A DNA stretch of 64,000 nucleotides from Dactylosporangium vinaceum. GTDB lineage: Bacteria; Actinomycetota; Actinomycetes; Mycobacteriales; Micromonosporaceae. How positions within the stretch are numbered: the stretch's first letter is position 1; each line of letters opens with the position of its first letter. Below the pieces are notes generated by a model. That model did no database searches. It saw only the letters and a list, made by a program, of their open reading frames with translations, and was not told where the DNA came from. The stretch is taken from contig NZ_CP061913.1 in assembly GCF_019904175.1 (NCBI RefSeq), forward strand, positions 3,720,001 through 3,784,000, given 5' to 3'. A program made the position numbers and the translations under genes. Of the stretch, positions 43,918-52,356 are shown in pieces.

Positions 43918-44556
43918 GTGAGGACGACCGATGCCGACCTGGCCTTGCGGTACCTGGCCGGTTTCGGGTTCACGCCCATCGGACCCGGTCGGTGGCGGTG
44001 GGACGGCACGCCGTCGGCCGAGACATCGGACGAGGACGTGGCCTTCGACACCGCGTTCGCGATCACTGCCGACGAGAGCCTGACCGCCGTACAACGCGTG
44101 CACACGGCGCTCGGCCTGCTCGACCTGACCGGCGCGTTCGTTGTGTTGGTCCATCTCAACGCCTACGTCCTCGACAACACCGCCCCAGCGGTCGCCGAAG
44201 CCTTCTGGTCCGGCTTCCGCGACCGGATGTCGGTCCCGGAGCCGATCGAGAACCTGCGGCTGCACTTGAGGACCTACTGGTTCGTCGGACACACCGCCAG
44301 GACCGCCTTCGACGCGCTGGTCGGCGACGACGTCCGCCACGTCGCGGCGGCCGGCCGCCGCCCCGACCTGGCTACCGGCCCGCTGCATTTACGCGCCCGC
44401 CACGTCCTGCAGGACTCAGGTTCGGTCAGCTGGAACGACAAGCGTGACGTCTTTCAGAGCGCGGGCACCGTCGTCGAGCTGCGGCCGGCGGTCTTCCGTG
44501 CCCTGCTCGGCAGCTACCACGCCGTCCACGGCAGCCTTGATCCCGCTGAGCCCTGA
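43918..44556 (+). CDS. Hypothetical protein, 212 aa
   Basis: A soluble protein with protein-like sequence throughout (RYLAGFGFTPIGPGRWRWDG, LGLLDLTGAFVVLVHLNAYV, RLHLRTYWFVGHTARTAFDA). No family is recognised. The start is uncertain; GTG 43918 is chosen because coding character begins there. Directly after the stop, the -1 frame (44553-44672) continues with coding-like sequence ending in QDPTAWRV, so the gene may have suffered a frameshift near its end or be followed by a remnant. Confidence 0.55.
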   Translation: MRTTDADLALRYLAGFGFTPIGPGRWRWDGTPSAETSDEDVAFDTAFAITADESLTAVQRVHTALGLLDLTGAFVVLVHLNAYVLDNTAPAVAEAFWSGFRDRMSVPEPIENLRLHLRTYWFVGHTARTAFDALVGDDVRHVAAAGRRPDLATGPLHLRARHVLQDSGSVSWNDKRDVFQSAGTVVELRPAVFRALLGSYHAVHGSLDPAEP

Positions 44557-44672
44557 CGCTGCTGGACAGCCTTCAGCTGCCCGAAGACACCGAACACCTG
44601 CCCCAGCTGCGCACGGTCCTCCGCGACGGCGTCGCGAACCACTACCAGGACCCCACCGCGTGGCGCGTCTGA
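44553..44672 (+). pseudogene. Frameshifted 3' continuation or remnant
   Basis: An open 39-codon frame without a start codon (LTLLDSLQLPEDTEHLPQLR, then DGVANHYQDPTAWRV) that begins exactly where the 212-aa frame stops. It is probably the original C-terminus of that gene in a shifted frame. Confidence 0.4.
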
Positions 44673-45097
44673 CGCGAGCACCGAGCAGCCGACTCAACAC
44701 CCGACCGGCCAACTCCCGGTTCGCGCACTGCATCGCATGCTCGGTACGAACGTGCAGGTCAGTCTCATGGTGGAGCGGACGATGCACCATACGAACCGGC
44801 GGATCTTCCTCGAGGGCATTGCATTGCCGGTCGGCGCGGTCCGCCGGTGGAACGACGCCCGGAGCCTGAGCCGTTCGGCGGATGCCGGCAGTATCACCGC
44901 GCGATACTTGCCGGGCCCCGCTGCCCGTCCGACCCTGCAGCACGTGCGCGCTCATGCCGATGTCAGTGCGTCCGGTCATTCTGGGTTCGGGTGTCGGCTG
45001 CGGTGCTCGCTCCAGTGCTCCAGCCTCCCTAACCAGGACCCGCGTCAAGTGGGAGCACGAACGGCAGGTTCCAGCGGCTCAACGAAATTCCGACCAC
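44673..45097. other. Gene-poor stretch with repeat
   Basis: No supported gene. It contains the repeat copy at 44941-44975. Confidence 0.4.
44941..44975 (-). repeat. Dispersed cassette-boundary repeat, copy R1
   Basis: CACGTGCGCGCTCATGCCGA then TGTCAGTGCGTCCGG; its complement carries CGGCATGAGCGCGCACGTG as in copy L5. Opposite orientation to the left-arm copies. Confidence 0.65.
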
Positions 45098-45634
45098 CTA
45101 TCCGGAGAACTGGTAGGCGAGGACGTTGCTCCAATAGACCGTCGCAGCCACCAGCAGAAGGGTGCCGCCAATCCGCCATGCGCGGCGCGGTGATGCCAGC
45201 GCCCTGGCCGATAAATATGGCGCCCCAAAAACCAGAACAATGCCAAGCAGGCCGCCGATTATTCCGACCACTATCATCCACCACGGCCAGTGCAAGTTCT
45301 CGGGATCGTATCCCGCAGAGGTAATGATATTCAACCACCAGGCGCGCACCGCATCAGATGTTGGGTCAATCGCAAAAAAGCATGCGGTCGCGGCCAGTGC
45401 GAGAATCGGCGCGATGCATACCTCGGCCACCCAAGAGGTGTCGCGCGAGTTCTTGGCTACGGTAAACGCCGCGACGTATGCAAACGCCGTTGTGGCGGCC
45501 AGCGCAGCCAAGACGAGGAAGGCGACCACGGCACCGAGTATCGCTAGAAGCAGACCGGTCACGATGAATGAAGCAATGGTGGCGATGATACTGGCGCCAA
45601 CGAAGCCAGCGAGAAGGCCACCCGGACTGGACAT
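45098..45634 (-). CDS. Membrane protein, 178 aa, about five TM
   Basis: An integral membrane protein. The first helices are Gly/Ala/Ile-rich (GFVGASIIATIASFIVTGLL), later ones include WWMIVVGIIGGLLGIVLV. ATG 45634 has a perfect GGAGG seven bases upstream; the longer frame to 45706 lacks one. The gene is clearly less GC-rich than its surroundings (codons such as ATA, AAA, TAT), suggesting recent transfer. No family recognised. Confidence 0.65.
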   Translation of the reverse strand: MSSPGGLLAGFVGASIIATIASFIVTGLLLAILGAVVAFLVLAALAATTAFAYVAAFTVAKNSRDTSWVAEVCIAPILALAATACFFAIDPTSDAVRAWWLNIITSAGYDPENLHWPWWMIVVGIIGGLLGIVLVFGAPYLSARALASPRRAWRIGGTLLLVAATVYWSNVLAYQFSG

Positions 45635-45833
45635 CAGTTGACCTCCGTCAAGGAGCCCGTAGGCGAGCAATTGGTTCAGAATCCCTGCCGGATACAACGC
45701 TTTCACATCACGGTCGACCAGGGAATCACTCGTCCCGGCGAATTGGCCCTGAAATGGTCGAGCGTTGATGATGCTTCAGCACCACTCGCGGCAGGTGACC
45801 TTGCTGCATAGCCGGTCCCGCGATGTCGTGGAC

Positions 45834-46148
45834 CTATGAGTGACGGGCTTCTCGTTTAAAGGTAAAACCCTGTCGCACCGGTATACCCACCTGGGTCCAG
45901 CCATGCGTACTGGCAACGATCGTCGTATCCATGATCGACCCAGCCGCCAGCTCCCATCCCTCCGCACCAAGTCGGTTCAACAGGACAACCCATTCCGTCC
46001 AACCCTCGATCGGACCAGTCTCTCCATCCGGGTTTGCTTCACCGGGCATGTAGAGGTGGTAGGTGTTTGTCCAGGTTTGCGGGACCGCAGGCTTGCGTTC
46101 GGTGGCATAGATAAGCACCAGGGCAAGGTACTCCCAGCGGCCCGTCAT
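45834..46148 (-). CDS. DUF4177-like small protein, 104 aa
   Basis: It opens TGRWEYLALVLIY and has VVLLNRLGAEGWELAAGSIM in the second half, the strand-helix pattern of DUF4177-type small proteins. Soluble; function unknown. The end is KREARHS. Two small, relatively AT-rich genes (this and the membrane protein before it) sit next to the decayed integrase. Confidence 0.6.
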   Translation of the reverse strand: MTGRWEYLALVLIYATERKPAVPQTWTNTYHLYMPGEANPDGETGPIEGWTEWVVLLNRLGAEGWELAAGSIMDTTIVASTHGWTQVGIPVRQGFTFKREARHS

Positions 46149-46398
46149 CGGCGTAGCAGCAACAAATGCCGCACGCTCGACTCATGCTGAGCAATTAGCT
46201 GTGCGTGAGCTGCAGCCTGGGCCTGAAGTGCTGCAATCTGCGCCGGATGTGGACCGCCGGGCCAACTCTGATTTGGCGGCACCATCAGCATTCCCCTCTG
46301 TAGCTCTTGCCATCGTGGAGGGCCGGCCGTCGCCGTCGCGTAGGGAGTGCCGAACCAGGCACTTCCGGGATCATACGCGCAAAGGCAAAGGCGGATAG

Positions 46399-46815
46399 GT
46401 GGGCGCCCGAGCGTTCATGCCAATGGGCGATGTTGTAGCACCTCGGCGTCCGCGGCAAGGGCACCAAAGTCGTCCTCGTCCCCTGCCGCCGACGGTCGCC
46501 CGGGCCATCGAACGCGCCGTCGGCGACCGCACCGAAGGACCGATCCTGCGCAACATGCGCGACGGGCGCATGGATCGCCACGCCGCCACCCGGCGCCTCA
46601 GGCACCTGGCCGCGGCCGCCGGCATCCGGATGCCACGAATGCTCCGCCACACGTTCGTCACGACCATGCTCGACGCCGGAGTCAGCCTCCGCGACGTGCA
46701 GATCGCCGCCCGCCACGCCGACTCGCGCACCACGATGCGCTACGACCGGGCCCGCAACAATCTCGACCGCCACCCCAACTACATCCCAGCCTCATACATG
46801 ACCTCTGGAACCTGA
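46399..46815 (+). pseudogene. Tyrosine recombinase, C-terminal remnant (frameshift, catalytic His lost)
   Basis: It encodes the C-terminal catalytic part of an XerC-like integrase: LRHTFVTTMLDAGVSLRDVQ, then IAARHADSRTTMRYDRARNN. The upstream strand (GVRGKGTKVVLVP) sits in another frame, joined by a missing C near 46484, and the N-terminal half is absent. In the catalytic HxLR box the His is replaced (RMLR), so even the remaining part could not be active. It lies directly before two tandem repeat copies (46822-46882). Confidence 0.75.
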
Positions 46816-46821
46816 CCACGA

Positions 46822-46882
46822 CTTCACGACCATGCCGATGTTGGGAAACGTGATCAAGGTTGCGACCATGCCGAGAGGCGTG
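46822..46882 (-). repeat. Dispersed cassette-boundary repeats, tandem pair R2/R3
   Basis: Two diverged copies in direct orientation (CGACCATGCCGATGTTGGG and GCGACCATGCCGAGAGGCGTGC) separated by GTGATCAAGGTT, the flank seen in copies L4 and L5. Located between the integrase remnant and the ATPase gene. Confidence 0.55.
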
Positions 46883-46985
46883 CATCTGTACGCTCGCACC
46901 GTGTCGGTATGGTCGATTGCGGCAGGTGTCTGATCCCCGCTTCCTTATCCGCGACGGAGAAGGAATAATGATGCGAGGGCGGCGA

Positions 46986-48626
46986 TTAGGGCAGGTCCCC
47001 TACGACAGTGCGGAGCCTGTCGAGGAGTTCTGGAGCGCTACGCAGACGGGCTCGGACAGCCTTCTCGTAGTCGGCGTGATTCAAAAAGCGAAGACGCTTG
47101 GCTAAGGCGGTCAGGAACCCGCTACTCCGTACCGAGAAGCGCTCAACCACGCCGTCGTAATCGGCACCGTTGATGCAGTCTCGCAGGTCCGCCTCTTGGG
47201 TCCGAAACGTCGACTCGAGGTTAATGTTCACCGTCGGCCCAGCCCGCATGAGTTCATTGGCAGCGGGAAGTTGCGCCATCGCATGCTGACGAAGAACCTT
47301 AATCGCATTCTCGGATGCCAGATGCTTGATGTTCTGATCGTTGAGCGACGTCAGTGCTGCGGCTCGCGCGTCGGCAGCCATCAAAGCCCCATCCTCCCCG
47401 AGCGTCATGCCTTGATGCTCGGCGACGGCGTCGACTATCCAGGAGAGGTAGTACAGATTCTCGACTTCGTTGACCGGCAGCACCAGGATCTTCTTTGCCG
47501 CCATCGCGGCGACTTCGTCCGCGCTACGCGCATCTCCATCGAGCACGCCACGTCCATCAACCCAGTGGAAAGACTCTGAGTCATCAAGTCCGGCGACGGC
47601 CTGCTTGACCCCGTCGCCGCCCCCACACGGCACGACTGTCCTATCAGGGAAGAGGAGGCGATACAGTGCAAAGTCCAGGCTGGAGACCTCGCCTTCCACG
47701 AACAGCAGTTTTGATCGGCCCCCCAAAATTGCCTGCCGGACGGAGTCCGGTACGTCTAACTTCCCGTCCTCCATTCGGATGGCCCAACCCGAGGGCTCTT
47801 GTCCGTTCCAACTGACCGCACTTACAGTACAAACTGTCGTAGACGTCGGGTCCAATTTACCCAGCAGATCGAGATCATGCGTAAATAGAACGAATCCGGC
47901 GTCAGGCCTCTCTAGCGTGAGGGCTACGATGAAGTCCGACGAGATCGATCGGTGCAAGTGCCGTTCGGGCTCGTCAATCAGCAACACACTACCCGGTGGG
48001 GCGAGCAGTGCCTCTGACGCCAGCAGGAACGCTCCCTTCTCGCCGTCTGACATCTGGGAGATCGGGTATGCGGTACCAGCCTCGGTGACGGCGTCGAATC
48101 CACCCATGTCCGTAACACGAAAGCGGAGAGCCATGCCGGCAGCCGCGAAGACACGCTCGAGCTTGGCCAGCAGACTTTCTTCCACGCCATCGTCGGCAGC
48201 CGCTACCTCGCCTCGGTCGTATCGGCCGGCGGCCAGGGCATTGCGCGCATTGACCTTCGCGAGAAGGTCGTACAGCACCTTCGCCGATCGTTGCTCGTCG
48301 GCCACGACTGTAATGCGAGAGCTAGGTTCCGAGTCCCAAAGTGCGAAGTTGGCCGCGTGCTGCGTCCGCTGGCTAGTTGTCATCTCCACGCCAGCAGAGG
48401 ACAGCCAGATTCGGCGGTGCGCGATGACCCTGATCGTCGGCGCGGGCGAGCCTCCTTTGTTGACACTCAGCCAAAAACTGAGGGCCGACTTCCCAGCCCC
48501 ATTGGGGCCGACGAAGACCAGGGTTTCACCCGCGGTCACCGACAAGGCAATATGCTCCGAGCCGTCTTGGCTAGGGACAGCCCACCGCATCAATGGTGAG
48601 GCTCCCTCTTCCTGGGGCTGCAGCAT
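46986..48626 (-). CDS. AAA ATPase fused to DUF4435 (PARIS-like defence protein)
   Basis: A 546-aa protein. The N-terminal AAA domain has Walker A GPNGAGKS (40-47), an ABC-like signature QMSDGEKGAF (191-200), Walker B VLLIDEPERH (214-223) and His250 (LFTHDLD). The C-terminal part is DUF4435/TOPRIM-like: LLFVEGEVSSLDF with EGE at 311-313, FHWVDGRG (354-360) and LPVNEVENLYYL (383-394). An AriA-type ATPase plus an AriB-type DUF4435 effector is the make-up of PARIS phage defence, which is also known as a single fused gene. ATG 48626 follows GAGGAG. In PARIS the effector is released when a phage protein inhibits restriction. The assignment is by architecture. Confidence 0.75.
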   Translation of the reverse strand: MLQPQEEGASPLMRWAVPSQDGSEHIALSVTAGETLVFVGPNGAGKSALSFWLSVNKGGSPAPTIRVIAHRRIWLSSAGVEMTTSQRTQHAANFALWDSEPSSRITVVADEQRSAKVLYDLLAKVNARNALAAGRYDRGEVAAADDGVEESLLAKLERVFAAAGMALRFRVTDMGGFDAVTEAGTAYPISQMSDGEKGAFLLASEALLAPPGSVLLIDEPERHLHRSISSDFIVALTLERPDAGFVLFTHDLDLLGKLDPTSTTVCTVSAVSWNGQEPSGWAIRMEDGKLDVPDSVRQAILGGRSKLLFVEGEVSSLDFALYRLLFPDRTVVPCGGGDGVKQAVAGLDDSESFHWVDGRGVLDGDARSADEVAAMAAKKILVLPVNEVENLYYLSWIVDAVAEHQGMTLGEDGALMAADARAAALTSLNDQNIKHLASENAIKVLRQHAMAQLPAANELMRAGPTVNINLESTFRTQEADLRDCINGADYDGVVERFSVRSSGFLTALAKRLRFLNHADYEKAVRARLRSAPELLDRLRTVVGDLP

Positions 48627-48639
48627 CGCCGAACTCCTC

Positions 48640-49062
48640 GCCTCACGTTGAATGCCTCTTCACCAGCAGACTCCTGGGGGCGGGCATCAGCGTAAATGAG
48701 CTTTCAGCGCTCATGTGCCGCACCTCGCCGAAGTCGCCTTGTAGATGCCGACCGAAGCGCGAGGTGAGCCATCAGTTCCTTCAGGCCCTTCCGGACATCC
48801 TCCGCCAGGAACCGAACCGCTGCGTCGCCGCAGAGGACGCTCACAGGTCGGCCGCCGATGGCATCCGCTTCTGCCGCTGATCCTGCGCGGCGGCAAGACG
48901 GTGAGGCCGCAGTGAGTGCCGGGAGTGGCGACCGCTGAGGCCTCCTGGCCTGCTGGGTTTCAGGTCATTTGCTCATGCCTTCCCGAGACCGATACGGGGC
49001 TCCGATCTGATCGGGACATTGCAGGTGGTGATGGCTTGCTGTCCTCTCATCCGTGCTGCGGG
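48640..49062. other. Gene-free stretch
   Basis: No supported gene. A repeat-like GCGCTCATGTGCCGCAC occurs near 48709 but is too diverged to call. Confidence 0.4.
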
Positions 49063-49479
49063 TCAACTGCTCGGCGGAGGGGCGACTCGGGCGACCAGGA
49101 ACTTCGGGGCCATCTCGCAGTAGCTGTCGGTGATTAGTTCGGCGATCTCGGTCCAGTCGGTGTGGTCACCGAGGGTGGTAGCGGCGACGTTGCGGCCCCA
49201 TGGGGCGCGAAAGAACGGGAAGCCGCGGGCGGTCAGGCCGAGCAGGTCGTCGATCGGTACACGAAACGTCATCACGGTCGGTGCCTCACCGGCGATCAGA
49301 TGCTGGGCGTCGAGCGGAAAACGTTCCGGGGCCGGCGTGTAGACGTGGGCGATTGTCCGCGTGCGGATCCGCCAACGGACGCCGATCCAGGCCGGTTCCT
49401 CGTATGTGTCGGGCAACCGCCGGCAGATCGGTCGCAGCCGGTCCAGGATCTCCGGCGGCACGTCTCCAGGACCGGACAT
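49063..49479 (-). CDS. MmcQ/YjbR family protein
   Basis: A 138-aa protein of the YjbR fold. YEEPAWIGVRWRIRTRTIAH and GFPFFRAPWGRNVAATTL, followed by DHTDWTEIAELITDSYCEMA and APKFL, are the family signature. Cytoplasmic, DNA-binding-like fold, function unknown. ATG 49479. It lies with its 3' side toward the ATPase gene and diverges from the YfbM gene. Confidence 0.8.
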   Translation of the reverse strand: MSGPGDVPPEILDRLRPICRRLPDTYEEPAWIGVRWRIRTRTIAHVYTPAPERFPLDAQHLIAGEAPTVMTFRVPIDDLLGLTARGFPFFRAPWGRNVAATTLGDHTDWTEIAELITDSYCEMAPKFLVARVAPPPSS

Positions 49480-49677
49480 GGGCAGACAGTAACGGTTGGC
49501 AGCAGACTTCGTGCGCCGGTCGCTCGTCGTCAGATGTCTCTCGTGATCCCTTCAGAGCGGGAGCGGCGTGACTGCGTTCGGCGCTGCCCGTCTGCGTGGC
49601 GTGTCGACTGGCGGTGTGTTTGTGGTTGCAGGCACCGCGGAGCGGCTCGTGTACCGTGTGGCAGTGCATGTCGAGGG

Positions 49678-50160
49678 ATGTTCTTCGCGCTCACAGCCGA
49701 ACAGGAAGCGGCGCGGATCGCGACCCGCGACGACGCCGAGGTTCGGGCGTTTGTCGAAGACGTCGAGATCGGCGACTGGGACGCTGAGCCGCTGGACTGC
49801 GAGACCGACAAGGCGTGGGACGCCATACACCGGTGTTTGAGCGACGGGACGCTCGGCTGCGGCCGGCGTCTGTCCCCGCTCGACATGGCGGTGCTCGGCG
49901 GCGGCCACCATTACGAGGGCGACGACTACGTCGTGGCCCACGTGCTGGCTGATGAGGTGACCCAGGTCGCCGAGGCCCTCGAATCCGTGAACGAGACCTG
50001 GATGCGGCAGCGCTACGACCGCATCGACCCGGCGAGCTACCAGGGCCTGCTCAGCGACGAAGACTTCGCCTACACCTGGCACTGGTTCACTCAGGTATGC
50101 GACTTCTACCGCAAGGCTGCTGTCGCTGGGCGGGCTGTCATCTTCACCGTCGATCAGTAG
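49678..50160 (+). CDS. YfbM/DUF1877 family protein
   Basis: A 160-aa protein beginning MFFALTAEQEAARI and containing CETDKAWDAIHRCLSDGTL, the DUF1877 core motif, then VLGGGHHYEGDDYVVAHVLA and DEDFAYTWHWFTQVCDFYRK. Function unknown; the family is often an orphan immunity-like gene. The start is set at the family start; the frame extends far upstream without coding character. Confidence 0.8.
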   Translation: MFFALTAEQEAARIATRDDAEVRAFVEDVEIGDWDAEPLDCETDKAWDAIHRCLSDGTLGCGRRLSPLDMAVLGGGHHYEGDDYVVAHVLADEVTQVAEALESVNETWMRQRYDRIDPASYQGLLSDEDFAYTWHWFTQVCDFYRKAAVAGRAVIFTVDQ

Positions 50161-50193
50161 GACCACAGATCGAGGCGGCGGCTCGTCCGGCTT

Positions 50194-50211
50194 CCGCTCA
50201 TGCCGCTACCC
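50194..50211 (-). repeat. Dispersed cassette-boundary repeat, copy R4
   Basis: CCGCTCATGCCGCTACCC; only the core half is conserved. It lies between the YfbM gene and the broken DUF4240 gene. Confidence 0.55.
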
Positions 50212-50278
50212 GATTGCCCTCCTCGTTGTGGTTGGGTGGGCGCGAGTTGGCGTGCTGAGTGGATCTAGGCTTATCGGT

Positions 50279-50780
50279 GTGGACGTGGACGACTTCTGGA
50301 CGTTGATCGAGTTGTCGCGTGCGGCTGGGCCATCACAACGCGAGCGGGAGACTTTCCTGAGCGAGCGGCTTGGCCGGATCTCCCGCCGTCACCTGTTTGA
50401 CTTCGTCCAGCACCTGTCCGCCACCCGGGAGCCGGCCAACACGTATCGGCTCTGGCAAGCGGCGGACATCATCATGACCGCGCCCTGCGGTTCAGAATTC
50501 TTCCACTACTTCCAGATGTGGCTCGTCGGCTTGGGGCGGCGCGCCTACGGCGGCGATCGCCGATCCCGACAGCCTGGCCGACGTACCGCAGGTCGTTCGG
50601 CTGGCGTCGCTTCCACGGCCATGGAAGAACGAAGACTTCCCGAGCTGGGAATCGCTGGAATACGTGGCGTGCGAGATCGGCGAGTTGAGGCTCGACATCG
50701 AGGGCGACATCCGCGACGTTGTCATGGAGGAGCGCCACGTCCGGCTACGCATGGACCCCAATCCGGACGACGTCAAGTAG
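50279..50780 (+). pseudogene. DUF4240 protein, frameshifted
   Basis: It opens VDVDDFWTLIELSRAAG and continues through FFHYFQMWLVGLGRRAYG in one frame. Near 50548 it must shift frame to continue as AIADPDSLADVPQVVRLASL and on to a normal stop at 50780 (PNPDDVK). The two parts together make a full-length DUF4240 protein of about 167 residues, paralogous to the intact gene at 4178-4765. One indel in a GGCG run explains the break; a sequencing error would look the same. Confidence 0.75.
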
Positions 50781-50937
50781 GCCCAGCTGTCCACGGCCGA
50801 GGTGGCCAGGCAGTTTCCCCGCTTGTGGGCACTGTTCGGTAAAGCCTGGACCGGATAGAGCCGAACACCGCGAGAACCGTCCCGTGTCGCCGTTGAAGGT
50901 GCCAGGTGCACTCGATCGCAGACCTAGATTCGGTTCG

Positions 50938-50964
50938 TTACCGGACCTGCCGCTGAGACAGCGC
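50938..50964 (-). repeat. Dispersed cassette-boundary repeat, copy R5
   Basis: TTACCGGACCTGCCGCTGAG then ACAGCGC. Core TGCCGC at 50948-50953 is one exact end of the duplicated unit. The first 19 bases recur as a direct repeat at 51784-51802 with one mismatch. Confidence 0.8.
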
Positions 50965-51799
50965 GTTGGCGGCGCCTGCAGTGACCAACCTCCTGTTGTC
51001 GCTGTATAGGCCGCCGATCCGCGTAGGGTGTGATCATGGCAGGTCGGCCCAGGCCGCGGGCGCGGGTATTCGCCCAGTTGCTGGTGGCGTGGGGGTTGCC
51101 CGAGCCGGACCAGATGCTGGGCAATCAGCTGACGGCCAGTGCGCTGTACTACAGCGACGGGTTGCGGCGCGAGGTATCGATCATGCATCCGCCCGGCCAG
51201 CTGCAGTGGGGGGTCCAGGTTCGCGACGATGCACTGAACCTGATGGCCGGCCGTGGTTTCTGCGCAGAGTTCCAAGGCGACGACGAGTGGACCGTTGTCG
51301 ACGGGCAGCGGCGCTACGTCGCCGGCCGCCGCATCTACCCGTGGCCCAACGGCCGTGAACCGCTCGACCCGCAGCTGGTCGAGGATGGTCGCCGCTACGT
51401 ACCCGCCATGTTGTGGATGCTGCACGACCGCGCCGAGCTCGGCCGGCTATTGCTGGCCGGCCACGGCAGCCACGAGGGAATCTGGGAGCGGGACGGGTTG
51501 CTCGCGTCTCCCCAGGGCGCTGCAGAAGCCCGGATCGTCCAGGCGGTGATCCTTGCCCGGACGACCGGCGATACGGCACTGGAGTCCGAGGCACTGGCGA
51601 AGCTGCGAACGTCCGCGTCGATCACCAGTGGGCAGTCCGACTGGACGTTCGCCGAATGGGTCGGCCACTTCGCAGCCGAAGACCAGCAATGGTGCACCGT
51701 CGACATCACTGACCTGACGGGCCTGCAACGCCAGCGCCGTCGCAGGCCAACGCCGAAGGCCCTGTGAGCGGACCGATCCAGGTTTACCGGATCTGCCGC
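50948..51799 (+). mobile_element. Duplicated single-gene cassette, right copy
   Basis: An 852-bp segment from TGCCGC core to TGCCGC core, the inverted near-identical twin of 6243-7094. It is flanked by 19-bp direct repeats (50938-50956, 51784-51802). Confidence 0.75.
51036..51767 (+). CDS. Orphan protein, 243 aa (cassette copy 2)
   Basis: Identical in amino-acid sequence to the protein at 6275-7006; the two genes differ only by synonymous changes that I can see near 51375-51390 (CTC/CTG and GAC/GAT). Unknown function; no signal peptide or membrane segment. ATG 51036, with GTG 51030 as alternative. Perfect conservation of the protein with silent differences suggests either very recent copying or selection to keep the sequence. 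Confidence 0.75.
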   Translation: MAGRPRPRARVFAQLLVAWGLPEPDQMLGNQLTASALYYSDGLRREVSIMHPPGQLQWGVQVRDDALNLMAGRGFCAEFQGDDEWTVVDGQRRYVAGRRIYPWPNGREPLDPQLVEDGRRYVPAMLWMLHDRAELGRLLLAGHGSHEGIWERDGLLASPQGAAEARIVQAVILARTTGDTALESEALAKLRTSASITSGQSDWTFAEWVGHFAAEDQQWCTVDITDLTGLQRQRRRRPTPKAL

Positions 51800-51812
51800 T
51801 GACGGTGCGTCG
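51771..51812 (-). repeat. Dispersed cassette-boundary repeat, copy R6
   Basis: Contains GATCCAGGTTTACCGGATCT then GCCGCTGACGGTGCG. Core TGCCGC at 51794-51799. It shares its left half with L7, while the right half differs. Confidence 0.8.
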
Positions 51813-51834
51813 CGTGGGCGATACGCTGTCCGCC

Positions 51835-52140
51835 GTGACCGACCTGGACGAGTTCCGTGCACGCAGCCGCCTGCTGGCAGAGGTGGCCCGGCCGATGGTC
51901 GCGGCCGGCGCCGACGCAGATGCGATCGCCGCCGAGTTGCTGCGGACCTCCGGCTCGCCGATCATCGCGATCAGAGCCATCGCCGAAGCAATGAGTTTAG
52001 GCATCGGCGACGCCAAGTGGATCGTGCACCGTAACCTCGACCCCGAGGTTCGTCAGGCCACGGAGCGCCTGTGGGACGAGGCGATCGACGCCCTCCAACA
52101 GGCTGAGCACCCGCCTGCTGAGGATGAGCCGGCCAGTTGA
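51835..52140 (+). CDS. Hypothetical protein, 101 aa, L7/L12-tail-like
   Basis: A small helical protein. Residues about 40-70 (SPIIAIRAIAEAMSLGIGDA, then KWIVHRN) look like the C-terminal helix-turn of ribosomal protein L7/L12, a motif that recurs in small actinobacterial proteins of unknown role. GTG 51835 is chosen as the first start after the repeat. It is the single gene after cassette boundary R6. Confidence 0.6.
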   Translation: MTDLDEFRARSRLLAEVARPMVAAGADADAIAAELLRTSGSPIIAIRAIAEAMSLGIGDAKWIVHRNLDPEVRQATERLWDEAIDALQQAEHPPAEDEPAS

Positions 52141-52356
52141 TCCGACCCTCGATCGGGTACCCGCCGTGCCCCCTACCCGCGCTTGCGGCCTGATCGGGTT
52201 TCTATGCCGCTGCGGGCGCTCGAAGACTGACGAGCGTCACCGATCGTGAGTGGCTGTCGTCGAGGTGGCTCACGATCGGTGCCGATGAGCGGGCACCTGA
52301 TCTTGTTGGCGGCGCGATGCTGAGGCGTGCGTGCATGAGGTGCGACAATCCTCGCC

